Below, piece by piece: positions 49,015 through 59,866 of a DNA stretch of 64,000 bases; within the stretch, counting starts at the first letter, position 1, and each line of letters starts with the position of its first letter. The DNA is from an uncultured Aquimarina sp. (GTDB taxonomy: Bacteria; Bacteroidota; Bacteroidia; Flavobacteriales; Flavobacteriaceae), in the NCBI GenBank assembly GCA_947502885.1, contig CANNBP010000021.1:21954-85953 (forward strand). The letters are read 5' to 3'. The notes beneath the pieces were generated by a model. The model saw nothing but the letters and a program-made list of their open reading frames with translations, did not search any database and had not been told where the DNA came from. Position numbers and translations under genes: made by a program.

Positions 49015-49644
49015 TTGAATAAAACATCAATGCTGGATAACTTTATAAATCAACTGCGAATTACCGAATCAGAGCTTCAAAAAGAACTTAAAGATAATTC
49101 GACGATAACAAGCCATAAAAAGGGTGATTATATCATAAAGAATAATCAATATATAAAAGTTCTAAAAATTGTTCTTAAAGGTAAAGTTAGGGTCTATCAA
49201 GAAAATGAAGAACGTGAAATTCTTATCTACTATTTAAATGCGATGGAAACCTGCACTTTATCCCTTTCTGCTTGTTTTGAAGACTGTAAGAGTACCGTAA
49301 ATGCAATTGTAGAAGAAGAGGCCATCATTCTTAATATACCAGTTCGATTTGTTAAGGATTGGAACTTTAAATACAAGTCATGGAATACTTTTACATTAAC
49401 TATTTTCAGAGAAAGTTATCATCATCTTATTAATCAATACTCTAATTTGGCTTTTCGCCCGCTTAAAGATCGATTACTTGACTATTTGATATCAAAAGCA
49501 AATCACAACGTTGTAAAAAAATCTCATCAAGACCTTGCCAGAGAACTAGGTACCACTAGAGAAGTAATTTCTAGGCTTCTTAAAAAGTTAGAATCCAATG
49601 GTCAACTTCATTTAGGTCTTAAAGAAATTAAAATTTTAGAATAA
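49015..49644 (+). CDS. Crp/Fnr family regulator
   Basis: HQDLARELGTTREVISRLLKKLE. Confidence 0.9.
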   Translation: MNKTSMLDNFINQLRITESELQKELKDNSTITSHKKGDYIIKNNQYIKVLKIVLKGKVRVYQENEEREILIYYLNAMETCTLSLSACFEDCKSTVNAIVEEEAIILNIPVRFVKDWNFKYKSWNTFTLTIFRESYHHLINQYSNLAFRPLKDRLLDYLISKANHNVVKKSHQDLARELGTTREVISRLLKKLESNGQLHLGLKEIKILE

Positions 49645-49830
49645 ATCCTTTTCATTTATTGTTTCTTATCTTCATTACAATAAATTATAAAATACTAAGT
49701 ACATCATGACCTAATTTAAAACTTATTTCTAATTCCTATTACTTTATCTTTTGTAAATTACGGTTGATAAAACTGTCTTTTATAAGCCTAGATTTGTGTA
49801 TGTACATTTAGCTGTACTCACCAAAAATAA

Positions 49831-50416
49831 ATGGATGAATTCAATCTGCTTTTTAAAGCATTAAGTATTACCGAAAAAGAGCTTCAAAAAGAAATTCTTA
49901 AAGTAGGAGTTTTACAAACTGTTCCTAAAAACTCTTTTATAGTTGAGTAAAATAAGAGTTTGGCAAGAAAATGAAGACAGACAAATACTACTCTATTATG
50001 TAACCCCTATCCAAACCTGTGTACTATCACTTTCTGCAACATTTAGAGATTGCAAAAGTGTGATTAATGCCAAAACCGAAATAGAGACTACGATTATTAA
50101 AATACCTGTAAGCCTGGTTACAGATTGGAGTTTTACCTATAAATCATGGAGCAAATTCACCTCAAATTCATTTATATCGAGCTACGAAGACCTACTATTA
50201 TCATTCAAAAGCCTTGCCTTTAACAAGATTGACAAACGATTATTAGAATACCTAAAATCAGAAAGTCACAAAACACAATCCTCTATTATACATTTATCTC
50301 ACAGTCAATTAGCCAAAGAGATTGGTACCACGCGCGAAGTCATTTCTAAAATATTAAAGCAATTTGAATTAGATGGTATTCTTAATTTAAACTTTAAAAG
50401 AATCGAACTTCTTTAA
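49831..50416 (+). pseudogene. Crp/Fnr family regulator, decayed paralog
   Basis: MDEFNLLFKALSITEKELQKEILK..FIVE-stop, then KIRVWQENEDRQ in another frame; the stretch present in the 49015 paralog between them is missing. Confidence 0.75.
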
Positions 50417-50515
50417 TTAGCATTAAAAAGTAATATTTTTCTCTTACCTGTAACATTTGATACAGGTTTTATCTTATGTACCCGTCTACATTTGCGGTAT
50501 AAAAAATAAGATAAA

Positions 50516-51697
50516 ATGAAATCAACATTCAACTATTTAACAATTCTCTTAGCACTTTCGACATTATTTATAAGCTGTTCTAGTGTTGAGAAAGTCGAGA
50601 AACAAGTTCTTAACGCGAGCAACAATTGGATATCCAACTTTAACAAAGGAAACACTGTCGAGATTGCAAATGCTTATACCGAAGATGCCATTATGGTAGC
50701 TAAACCATTCGGAACTTTTACAGGAAGAAACGCTATTGATCAATTTTGGACTCCTTTTATTCAATCTGGAGCTACAGACCTAAAATACACCAATACCCAT
50801 GTAAAAATCATAAACGATCAAGAGGCGATTATATCTTCTGATTGGAGCATGAATGTTGGTAAAGGTGTTATTACTAATGAGACATGGGTTAAAACCGAAG
50901 GTATTTGGAAATTAAAACATGACCATTTTGAAGTAACTGAACAATTTAAAGACAAAAATGATATGAAAACAAAAAAGGAAACTTATGTATTAGTACATGC
51001 TGCTTGGTTAGGCGGATGGGAATGGGAAAATGTAGCAAAATCTCTTAAAGAACAAGGGCATACCGTAATTACTCCGGATTTACCAGGTCACGGAAACGAC
51101 AAAACACCGCCTAGTGCTATTACAATGAAAGACTATGTACAAACACTTACCGATATATTAGATACTCAAAAAGAACCTGTTATATTAGTGGGGCACAGTT
51201 TTAATGGTATTACAATTAGTCGAGTTGCAGAGTTAAGAGCAACAAAAATTAAAAAACTCGTCTATTTAACAGCTTTCTTATTGCCAAATGGTGGTTCTTT
51301 CTTTAAAGCGGTACAAGGCGTAAATGGTTCTAAAGCCGTTGACAATTTTTATCTATCAGAAGATAAAACATACGCTTTGGTAAAAGAAGACGAAATTCAA
51401 AATGCCTTTGCTCATGATATCCCAAAAGAAGCTTTTGATAGTGCAAAACATTATATCGTACCCGAACCATCAGCACCTTTACAATATGAGTTAGAAATAA
51501 CAGCAGAAAATTTCGGGAGAATCCCCAAATATTATATCGAATGTACAGAAGACAAAGCGATACCTATCGAAGTACAAAGAGCAATGTATAAAGGAAACGT
51601 AAAAAAGACATTTACTTTACACTCTAGTCATACTCCTAATTTTTCGCAACCAAAAAATTTGGCCGCCATTCTTCTAGAAATAAAAGACGAAATATAA
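50516..51697 (+). CDS. lipoprotein fusion: SnoaL/NTF2-like domain + alpha/beta hydrolase
   Basis: NAYTEDAIMVAKPFGTFTGRNAIDQFW ... YVLVHAAWLGGWEWENVAKSL ... LVGHSFNG. Confidence 0.85.
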   Translation: MKSTFNYLTILLALSTLFISCSSVEKVEKQVLNASNNWISNFNKGNTVEIANAYTEDAIMVAKPFGTFTGRNAIDQFWTPFIQSGATDLKYTNTHVKIINDQEAIISSDWSMNVGKGVITNETWVKTEGIWKLKHDHFEVTEQFKDKNDMKTKKETYVLVHAAWLGGWEWENVAKSLKEQGHTVITPDLPGHGNDKTPPSAITMKDYVQTLTDILDTQKEPVILVGHSFNGITISRVAELRATKIKKLVYLTAFLLPNGGSFFKAVQGVNGSKAVDNFYLSEDKTYALVKEDEIQNAFAHDIPKEAFDSAKHYIVPEPSAPLQYELEITAENFGRIPKYYIECTEDKAIPIEVQRAMYKGNVKKTFTLHSSHTPNFSQPKNLAAILLEIKDEI

Positions 51698-51731
51698 ATA
51701 ATACAAATCAACTTATATCAAAATTTGGATT

Positions 51732-51762
51732 AAGCACAAATCGTAACGATTTGTGCTTTTTT
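51732..51762 (+). terminator. Rho-independent terminator
   Basis: AAGCACAAATCG-TAA-CGATTTGTGCTTTTTTTT. Confidence 0.9.
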
Positions 51763-51855
51763 TTATTCATCATATTAAAAATTAGGCGAAACAAAAATAA
51801 TTGTTAACTAGCATTTTATACAACCTTGATTTAGAAATTTGGTAGTATATTTAAA

Positions 51856-52404
51856 TTGACAAAGATTAAGAATATTATGAAAAATGAGGTCAATACTATT
51901 TGGATCGACTTAAATGAAGAGTTGTATAAGTTCATTTTAGGTAAAATAAAGGATGAACAAACTAGTAAAGATATTCATCAAGAAGTATTTTTAAAGGTTC
52001 AAACAAAAATTCATCAGTTAAAACATACTTCAAAACTAACTTCTTGGGTATATCAAGTTACTAGAAATACTATTTATGATCATTTCCGAAAATTAAATAC
52101 CAAAAATATTTCGATAGATAATTTAGATATTCCCGAAGATGAAAATGACAATTTTGATTACTCAAAATTAAGCAATTGTATCAATCAAAAAATAGAAAAC
52201 CTCTCTTCTCAACATAGAGAAGCAATTATTCTTACCACGTTCAAAAGTTATACTCAAAAAGAATTAGCCCAACATCTAAAAATATCCTATTCTGGCACAA
52301 AATCCAGAGTACAAAAGGCCCGAGAAATACTTAAAGAGGAGATTATAAACTGCCCTAATGTAGCATCAGATACTACTGGAAAGTTATTAGATTTTGAAAA
52401 ATAA
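51856..52404 (+). CDS. RNA polymerase sigma-70 factor (SigZ-like)
   Basis: DIHQEVFLKVQTKIHQLKHTSKLTSWVYQVTRNTIYDHFR ... KELAQHLKISYSGTKSRVQKARE. Confidence 0.9.
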   Translation: MTKIKNIMKNEVNTIWIDLNEELYKFILGKIKDEQTSKDIHQEVFLKVQTKIHQLKHTSKLTSWVYQVTRNTIYDHFRKLNTKNISIDNLDIPEDENDNFDYSKLSNCINQKIENLSSQHREAIILTTFKSYTQKELAQHLKISYSGTKSRVQKAREILKEEIINCPNVASDTTGKLLDFEK

Positions 52405-52471
52405 TTAAAAATAACTTCGTCTTTTTTATCTCAGCTACGTCCATTATATATAACCATAATATATAAATAAA

Positions 52472-53359
52472 ATGGATAAAACAAAAACAATTACCGTACA
52501 CATTCTTAATGCCTTTGTTGATAATAATAAAGGAGGTAATCCCGCCGGAGTAGTGCTAAATGCCGACGGATTATCCAAAAAAAATAAATTGGAGATTGCC
52601 AAAAAAGTAGGTTTATCAGAAACTGCTTTTGTATCTGTATCCAAAACCGAAGATTTTAAACTTGATTTCTTTACACCAAATAAGCAAATAGCACATTGTG
52701 GTCATGCTACGGTAGCCACATTTTCATATCTTAAACAAATTGGTGCGATAAAAAATGATGATTCATCAAAAGAAACTGTAGATGGTAAGCGAAAAATAAA
52801 GTTAAACAAAGACTTAGCTTTTATGGAACAATTGGCACCAAAATATATTGATGTAACACCTCAAAAAAATCAAATCCTAAAATCTTTAGGATTAACCGAT
52901 GCTGATCTAATCCAAAATACACCAATTCAATTGGTAAATACAGGAAATTCGTTTATACTGATACCTGTTAAGAATAAAGAAATTCTAAAGAACCTTACTC
53001 CCGATTTTAATCTAATACATCAAATTAGTGATGAATTTGATTTAATTGGATACTATGTCTTTACTACCGACACAGATAGTCCAGAAAGAGATGCTACCAC
53101 AAGAATGTTTGGACCACGTTATCAAATAGAAGAAGAAGCCGGGACAGGTATGGCTGCTGGCCCCCTAGCCTGTTATCTTTATGATATCTTAGATATTAAA
53201 AAAGATCGGTTTTTAATTCAACAAGGCGAATATATGAATGTGCCTTCTCCTAGTTTAATCACTGTAGAATTAAATATTAGAGACCATAAAATAAAAAATC
53301 TAATGGCTGGTGGTAAAGGGATATTAAAATCACAATTAAAAGTTGAATTAAATGAGTAA
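52472..53359 (+). CDS. PhzF family phenazine biosynthesis-like protein
   Basis: NAFVDNNKGGNPAGVVL; TPNKQIAHCGHATVAT. Confidence 0.9.
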   Translation: MDKTKTITVHILNAFVDNNKGGNPAGVVLNADGLSKKNKLEIAKKVGLSETAFVSVSKTEDFKLDFFTPNKQIAHCGHATVATFSYLKQIGAIKNDDSSKETVDGKRKIKLNKDLAFMEQLAPKYIDVTPQKNQILKSLGLTDADLIQNTPIQLVNTGNSFILIPVKNKEILKNLTPDFNLIHQISDEFDLIGYYVFTTDTDSPERDATTRMFGPRYQIEEEAGTGMAAGPLACYLYDILDIKKDRFLIQQGEYMNVPSPSLITVELNIRDHKIKNLMAGGKGILKSQLKVELNE

Positions 53360-53544
53360 AAAAGCTTTTATATAAAATTTTAGAACCTAAGAAGATTAAA
53401 GAAGTCCTGATGATTTCAATATGTAAAGCTGCCTATATAGAGAAATTTCACTTGAATTAGTTAGGGCGTTGAATTTGACAGTCTATTACCTAACCATAAG
53501 CTCATGTTTAATGGATAGAGATGTTAGAAACCCTAAACTGAAAT

Positions 53545-53690
53545 GTATTATGTAATTTTAAAAGAACATTCTACGTATCATCAACACTTTTCCTTAGCTA
53601 AAATAGTAATTTACTCATATAACTAGTTATATACCGAAGACTAAAACAACAACCCCACAACATTACTGCTGTGGGCTTATCTTTTTTATT
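53545..53690 (-). repeat. shorter, diverged copy of the RHS intergenic repeat
   Basis: AAAAGAACATTCTACGTATCATCAACACTTTTCCTTAGCTAAAATAGTAATTTACTCATATAACTAG. Confidence 0.75.
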
Positions 53691-53762
53691 TGTTTACTTG
53701 TGTCGCTTACTCATACGCAGCACGGAAAAAATTTCTGCGCAATCACTCCGCGCTATCGGGCT

Positions 53763-54140
53763 TTAATATGTTTTTATGAAAACACCATATACTAAAATCA
53801 ACAAAGAATAAACTATATATATTAAAAAAGGAATAATCAATAAAAAATATTTAATAGGAATCAAAAATTTATTCTTCACATATTCCCAAAATATTATAAA
53901 TGAAAAATATGATGTAATAATTAGCAATGGAATGAAAACAAAATAACCAATAATTACTTTAAATTTTCTTATAAAAATACTAGTCTCATTCGGAAGTAAT
54001 TGTAATAAGTTTATTAATAATATAACAATAAAGCCTATTATCGAATAAATAGAGTATTTTTTTATTTTATTACTTACCATGTTATTTAAAATTAAATCCG
54101 TTTCGAATTGCGTTTTGATCTGCTTTAGTATCAAATCCAT
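53763..54140 (-). CDS. membrane protein, putative immunity for the adjacent tip module
   Basis: Multi-TM small ORF directly downstream of an RHS C-terminal fragment. Confidence 0.5.
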   Translation of the reverse strand: MDLILKQIKTQFETDLILNNMVSNKIKKYSIYSIIGFIVILLINLLQLLPNETSIFIRKFKVIIGYFVFIPLLIITSYFSFIIFWEYVKNKFLIPIKYFLLIIPFLIYIVYSLLILVYGVFIKTY

Positions 54141-54921
54141 TTAAAGTTAATATCGAGTTGACTTTTGCTGAATTTAAGGAAGTATTTAAAGAAAGCCCTA
54201 TCTTTTTTGCTCTGTTTCCCCACATAAAGTTTCCAGCATCATAAAGATTATACAAAGTATTACCATTACCAAATCTAAAATAATGTTGATTAGATATAAA
54301 TGAAGATCTAAAAACCCCCACATCTAAATAACCCCTTTCGGTAGTACTCATATATTTCCATATTAAGTGAGTTTGAGTAAAATCTGCTGCACCATGAGAA
54401 TCTAAAGCAATATTAGCAAAATCTCCAGGTATTCCACTTTTCTTACGTGCTAAAGCTAATACTAAATCAAACTTACTTATAGTCCCATTAACAATGTCAT
54501 TTAGCTTGATAGATGATATTCCAAAAAATAACTGATCCCCTTTTGCATACCTTCCTGACTTTAAGTTATTAGCATCAGCATCTTGAGCATCATTAAAAGA
54601 TAATTCATTTCCATCTTGATCAAAGAATCTATTTGGTTCTTCGTTTTCTTCTACATTTGTGACAACACCTTCAGAATTAACTGTAATATTATCTTGAGGG
54701 CTATCACTATCACTACTACTAGAATCCTCATCACCAAGAGTACTCTCAGTAGATAATCCACCTCTATCGGTTACAGAGATATGTCGCCCTTGACTCATAA
54801 AAACTCTACTATGCGAATCTCTCCTCCCTTCTTCATCTCCATGTCCTTCATTATATGCATCTGCTCCAGATGGATCAGCAAAATATACTGGGTTATTATC
54901 AAAAGCAGTATAGGTAGACAT
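54082..54921 (-). CDS. displaced RHS C-terminal tip module (truncated core)
   Basis: MSTYTAFDNNPVYFADPSGADAYNEGHGDEEGRRDSHSRVF shared with the main RHS, then a unique C-terminus. Confidence 0.75.
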   Translation of the reverse strand: MSTYTAFDNNPVYFADPSGADAYNEGHGDEEGRRDSHSRVFMSQGRHISVTDRGGLSTESTLGDEDSSSSDSDSPQDNITVNSEGVVTNVEENEEPNRFFDQDGNELSFNDAQDADANNLKSGRYAKGDQLFFGISSIKLNDIVNGTISKFDLVLALARKKSGIPGDFANIALDSHGAADFTQTHLIWKYMSTTERGYLDVGVFRSSFISNQHYFRFGNGNTLYNLYDAGNFMWGNRAKKIGLSLNTSLNSAKVNSILTLNGFDTKADQNAIRNGFNFK

Positions 54922-54964
54922 CGAGTAAAAATATGTCTATAAAAAATCCTAAGCAAAAAACTAT

Positions 54965-55462
54965 TTATTCACAGCAATTGCAAGCCTGTAAAAAATTACT
55001 ATTTTCTTCTCGCAAAATAAAATAAAGTTTTTTAAAGTCCTTTTCTAAAATAATATATGAAGCAGAGTTTACATAAAGATCAAATTTTTCTCCATTATAG
55101 ATTGCTGTACCTTTATATGAACACGGAAAATGATAGCAATATGAGTTCCATTCGCTACCACTTACCTCTCTCATTTTACTAAAAGATTTTTCAATTTCTT
55201 TAGATTTTATAACCCATTTAGTACATCCTAAGTTTTCAATTTCTTTAACCTTAGTTGTATCTATACTTTTCTCCAAAGTCCCAAGAACTTTAATAGATTC
55301 TTGAGACTTAATCATAGAATCAGTCTTACTTTTCGAAGTCATTATTGATCTATTAGAATCGGATTTTACCTCGGTAATTTTTGAAATTAAATTGGTTCGA
55401 TCATTTTTTAATTTACAAGAACTCATTAACAATATTATCAACACAATAATTCCTTTATACAT
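54965..55462 (-). CDS. lipoprotein, hypothetical
   Basis: IIVLIILLMSSCKLKN lipobox. Confidence 0.6.
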   Translation of the reverse strand: MYKGIIVLIILLMSSCKLKNDRTNLISKITEVKSDSNRSIMTSKSKTDSMIKSQESIKVLGTLEKSIDTTKVKEIENLGCTKWVIKSKEIEKSFSKMREVSGSEWNSYCYHFPCSYKGTAIYNGEKFDLYVNSASYIILEKDFKKLYFILREENSNFLQACNCCE

Positions 55463-55853
55463 AAAATTTTATATTTAATTAGGTAGATCTAAGAAGTGAA
55501 TTATCTAGTGCAGGAGCATGATCAAACTAATGAAAATAGGAAATATTCTTTCATTCCTTCCATTTAAACAAATATCTACTATGCTTTGTGTTATGCTTAA
55601 TATATAAAAAATACCTAATCTATTTCCATGATTACTTACCTATTAAGTTTTTTTATTGGTACTAGTAGGCATTCAGTTTTGTTTGCAAAATACTGAATGC
55701 CTATACTTATAAAGTACAAATAAGCAGTTTATGGGAAACATACAACTTAAAGTTCAAATCGTAACTTTTCAGGGTTATAGTCCTTTTTTATAATTCTCAT
55801 TTTTCAATTTAAAGTTCTCTGAAAAAAACTATTCCCATAAACTACATATCCTT

Positions 55854-56474
55854 CTAAGCAAAGTAAAATATTTCTACAAAAATGCATTTTTCATTTCTCC
55901 ACTTTACCCACCCTTCTATTATTCTTTCATTATTATAATCTTGATACTTTACTTTCATCCAGTTCCCTTTTATCTTAACAGGAAAGATTCTGTAATTATT
56001 TGATGTTTTGGACAATATTGGTTTTCCTTCTATAATTTCTCTAATAGGGTTTTCTTCTAAATCTATACCAATAGAGAAAATATTATTTAATACATGCTCA
56101 TCCCATTTTTGTAAATGTAATAATTCTTTATCTCTTAAGATATATTTAGTTTCTCCTTCTATTAAAACAGAATAGATACTGTCATTAACACTTAAGCATT
56201 TAAATGAAGATATTTGATATTCTCCATTTGCATTTGAAATTTTTCTGAATGTTGATAAATCTTCATTCAATATATTAAGTTGATCTTCATCTTTAAGACT
56301 CTCCTTATTTACAACAACTATTCCTATGGTGTTTTCAATATTATTGCAATATGAAGGGTCTTTTAGGGTCGTCACTTCTATATTAGTTTTCTCTATCTTA
56401 AAATTATTATCTTTCACTTCTTTACAAGAGTAGATAAGAAAACTTGTAGTAATAAATATTAGAATATTTTTCAT
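55854..56474 (-). CDS. lipoprotein with SH3-like C-terminus, putative immunity
   Basis: FLIYSCKEV lipobox; VKIKGNWMKVKYQD...EGWVKW. Confidence 0.55.
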   Translation of the reverse strand: MKNILIFITTSFLIYSCKEVKDNNFKIEKTNIEVTTLKDPSYCNNIENTIGIVVVNKESLKDEDQLNILNEDLSTFRKISNANGEYQISSFKCLSVNDSIYSVLIEGETKYILRDKELLHLQKWDEHVLNNIFSIGIDLEENPIREIIEGKPILSKTSNNYRIFPVKIKGNWMKVKYQDYNNERIIEGWVKWRNEKCIFVEIFYFA

Positions 56475-56486
56475 ATTTGTTAAAAT

Positions 56487-57615
56487 CTAAAATCCTTTAA
56501 AACTTGAGCTAACTGGTACTGGCCTTGATGGTTTTAACCTACTAATGGTGGTAATATTTGAATTATTATTTCCTCTTCCAAGATTTCCATGATCATTATG
56601 TTGGTTTGCATTAGTAGGACCTACTAAATTACCACTATTTCCTTGATAATTTACTGTAAACCCAAAAGTTGTAGCAGTATCATATACGTTTTGATTGTTT
56701 TCTGAACTATAACTAGAGGAGTTAAAAGCATTTCCTGACTGAAAACTATTACCTGAAGTGTTTAAATACCTAAAATCAACATCCAAACCAGTTCTATTAC
56801 CGTTATGTCCATGTCCAGAATGGTGGAAAAATCCTGCCTGCCAAGGGTCACTACCATTAGAAGAGGACATATCACCTAAATCAATATTCAAACCATCTAT
56901 TTCTAATGAAGATACCAAACCAAATAATGCTGCAGCCGTTTCAGGTGTTACGAACCTATCCCCTTGACCAACTTCTTCTGGAGGATTTGTAGATGTTCCT
57001 CCTGCATCGTTGGTTCCATATCTACCATAATTTAGACCCTGAATCCGGAAATTGAACTAATCCATCTGCATTTTCTGTTAAAGTTGCAACTTTTTTATAA
57101 TCTTCAGCAAATACTCCTTTATCACCATTACTAGTTTGTACATAGAACTCATGCGCTCCTTCTTGCACAACTTGTTCTATGGTTCCATCATTATTCGCAT
57201 AAAACTTATCAAATGCTCCATCAGGATCAATCCTTAACATAGGACTATTTTGTACATATTGATATGGGGTAAGCCACTCTCTTTTATCTGTCATTGGATC
57301 TATATTCATCCAACGAGATATTTCAGGATCATAATTTCTCCAACCAAAATCTAACCACTCTAAGCCAAGCTCATTTTGCTCTTCTTTTCCTCCAAAACCA
57401 AGTAATTTTGCAGTACTATTTCCATAAGAACTTACTATATTATTATACCCTTTATGAGTCAAGCCAAAAGGATAATAGTTTTTCTCCTCAATGATTTCCA
57501 GATTCCCAGTATCGTTTTTGGTATAGCTTAAACGAACATTATCAAGATGGTCTTTAAATTGGTATACATAATTAAAACCGTTACTCGAATTAGGCTCCAC
57601 ATAACCTTCTGGCAT
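56487..57615 (-). pseudogene. displaced RHS tip module with HxxGxGxDxDxRY metallopeptidase-like tip, frameshifted
   Basis: ORF 57022-57615 (MPEGYVEPNSSNGFNYVY..) continues one frame over as LNYGRYGTNDAGG...HHSGHGHNGNRTGLDVDFRY. Confidence 0.7.
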
Positions 57616-57616
57616 G

Positions 57617-57880
57617 GCACTATGTTATTTTAAAAGAACGTTCTACCTATCATCAACACCTTTCCTTAGCTAAAATAGTAATTTACTCATATAACTAGTT
57701 GTATACTTATCAGAAAACCAATACAACAAATTCTTAAACATCTATTTTTTTCAAATTTGGTATTGGCAAATTTGAAAAAACCCACAACAGTACTGCTGTG
57801 GGCTTATCTTTTATTGCTTACTCATATCTCACAAGCCTAGAGCCATCACGATAGCAATTACTTTGTGTCGCTCGTGTCAG
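57617..57880 (-). repeat. intergenic repeat preceding a displaced RHS tip (copy 2)
   Basis: Near-identical to 59867-60060. Confidence 0.8.
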
Positions 57881-58233
57881 TAGGGGATTCAATCTATTTT
57901 ATAAAACATAACTTTTCTACTAACCCTAAGATTTATTTATTACTATATATAATCCAACTACATTTTTAATGTCAAAAATGCAATCGTATTTTACAATATT
58001 CTATAATACAGATTATTACAACGATATTTTTACTCTTTTTTGAACCCCTTTTTTGACCAAATTACATTTTTACACACAAAAATGTAGTGCTCATAATGCC
58101 CTATAAAACAATAAAGCCACAACATCTTTTACAACCTTGTGACTTTATTTAGTACTCTTACTGCTCACTCAGAACGCCACTAGTCAAAGACATAGCGGGA
58201 GCCCATACTAGGGAACAGCTAGGGCATTACCTA

Positions 58234-58752
58234 TTACCGGAACTTTGATAAATAATTTAAATAACTTTTTCTTAATTCAATTACTTCCAAATCCTTGTTG
58301 TTATTGTAGAATACAATAAATTCTTCATAGGATAAGTTATCAAAATAAGAAGATGTCTTTATTTTTTTTGTATTAAAATTTGACAAATAATTGTCTATTA
58401 ATATTAGTGCAGATTTTGATTTTGTAAGTAAATCTTCATTATTTACAATAGATGAATAAGGGTTTTTAACCTTGATCCAATTACAAAATTGTTTATCATC
58501 ATTTTTATATTTTAACAAATAATCTATGATAGACTTATCTGCTGTATAAAAATCATTTATAGCTTTATTATATTCTTCTACTTTCTTGGAGTGTTCTACT
58601 AGGTTTAGTTCAAAATATTCAAAATATAAATCATCTCCAATTTCATCTTTTAATAAGACTGAATTTTGTGATAGACCATCTAAAATTAAACTATAATTAT
58701 CTGTACAACTAAAAGAACTCAATATTACTAATATTGCTAATAAACTTTTCAT
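58234..58752 (-). CDS. lipoprotein, putative immunity
   Basis: LLAILVILSSFSCTDN lipobox; follows a tip module. Confidence 0.55.
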   Translation of the reverse strand: MKSLLAILVILSSFSCTDNYSLILDGLSQNSVLLKDEIGDDLYFEYFELNLVEHSKKVEEYNKAINDFYTADKSIIDYLLKYKNDDKQFCNWIKVKNPYSSIVNNEDLLTKSKSALILIDNYLSNFNTKKIKTSSYFDNLSYEEFIVFYNNNKDLEVIELRKSYLNYLSKFR

Positions 58753-58754
58753 TT

Positions 58755-59861
58755 CTAAGGTTTTTTTCTAAAATATATTCTACTTGCGTATGTTTTTCCA
58801 TCCGGAGCTATAAAAGTAGGAGATATTGCTCCATATCCTGAAGGAACATCCCTTGGGTGATGTTTAAATCTTGGAGCTTGTCCCCACTTACTTTCAACTT
58901 CTACTGTATTTCCTTGTTGATCTATTCTTGTTACTACTGCGGAGTGAGTAGGAATAACTTTCTTTAACTTATTATCCCAAGCATAATAAATAAGCCTATC
59001 ACCTATTTGATTAGTATCATTAAATTGTATAGGAGTATATCCTCCAGTATTATTAGTAGGATTATTATCCCATCTAGTTATCCCAAGTTTTACTAATTGT
59101 TGGTTAACAGGGTCGTTAGGATCTCCTAAGGAATTACACCAAGCAAAAGAATGACAGTTATATGCACTTGTATTTGGGTTTCCATTTTTATCAAAAAAAG
59201 GAGTTGCCGGAGCGGTTTTAGTTTTTCCCTTGTAATTTTTATCAATAGGTTTGTCTCCATCATTACTATCATCTTCAGTGTTATTTTCAGTATCATTACC
59301 TTCATCACCACTAGAACCCTCATCACCAAGATTATTCTCTGTAGATAATCCACCTCTATCGGTTACAGAGATATGCTTCCCTTCACTCAAAAATGCTCTA
59401 CCATGTGAATCTCTCCTCCCTTCTTCATCTCCATGTCCTTCATTATATGCATCTGCTCCAGATGGATTAGCAAAATATACTGGGTTATTATCAAAAGCGG
59501 TATAGGTAGACATGGAGTGATGCGTAACAGGATCGATCCCTGTAAATCTTGCAATAGCAGGGTCATAAGAACGTACCTCCATCTCATAGAGATCTAATCC
59601 AAGGGCTTCTTCTTGCTCTACACCATTGTATTTAAACTTTCTGGCAACATCATTTCTAAGTGAACTTACTATAGGGTTTAACTTTTCATGTTTCAGACCA
59701 AAGGGATAGTAGTTATTCTCCTCAAAGATTTCATCATTAGTTATACTACCATCTTTATTAGCATCTGTATACGATAACCTAATATTACCTCGGGTATCTG
59801 CATACTGGTATACATAATCAAACCCGCTACTAGCATTAGGTTCTACATACCCTTCTGGCAT
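58755..59861 (-). CDS. displaced RHS tip module with YNCHSFAW cysteine-protease/amidase-like C-terminus
   Basis: MPEGYVEPNASSGFDYVYQYADTRGNIRLSYTD start shared with the main RHS; C-terminal SAYNCHSFAW...PTHSAVV. Confidence 0.75.
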   Translation of the reverse strand: MPEGYVEPNASSGFDYVYQYADTRGNIRLSYTDANKDGSITNDEIFEENNYYPFGLKHEKLNPIVSSLRNDVARKFKYNGVEQEEALGLDLYEMEVRSYDPAIARFTGIDPVTHHSMSTYTAFDNNPVYFANPSGADAYNEGHGDEEGRRDSHGRAFLSEGKHISVTDRGGLSTENNLGDEGSSGDEGNDTENNTEDDSNDGDKPIDKNYKGKTKTAPATPFFDKNGNPNTSAYNCHSFAWCNSLGDPNDPVNQQLVKLGITRWDNNPTNNTGGYTPIQFNDTNQIGDRLIYYAWDNKLKKVIPTHSAVVTRIDQQGNTVEVESKWGQAPRFKHHPRDVPSGYGAISPTFIAPDGKTYASRIYFRKKP

Positions 59862-59866
59862 GGCAC

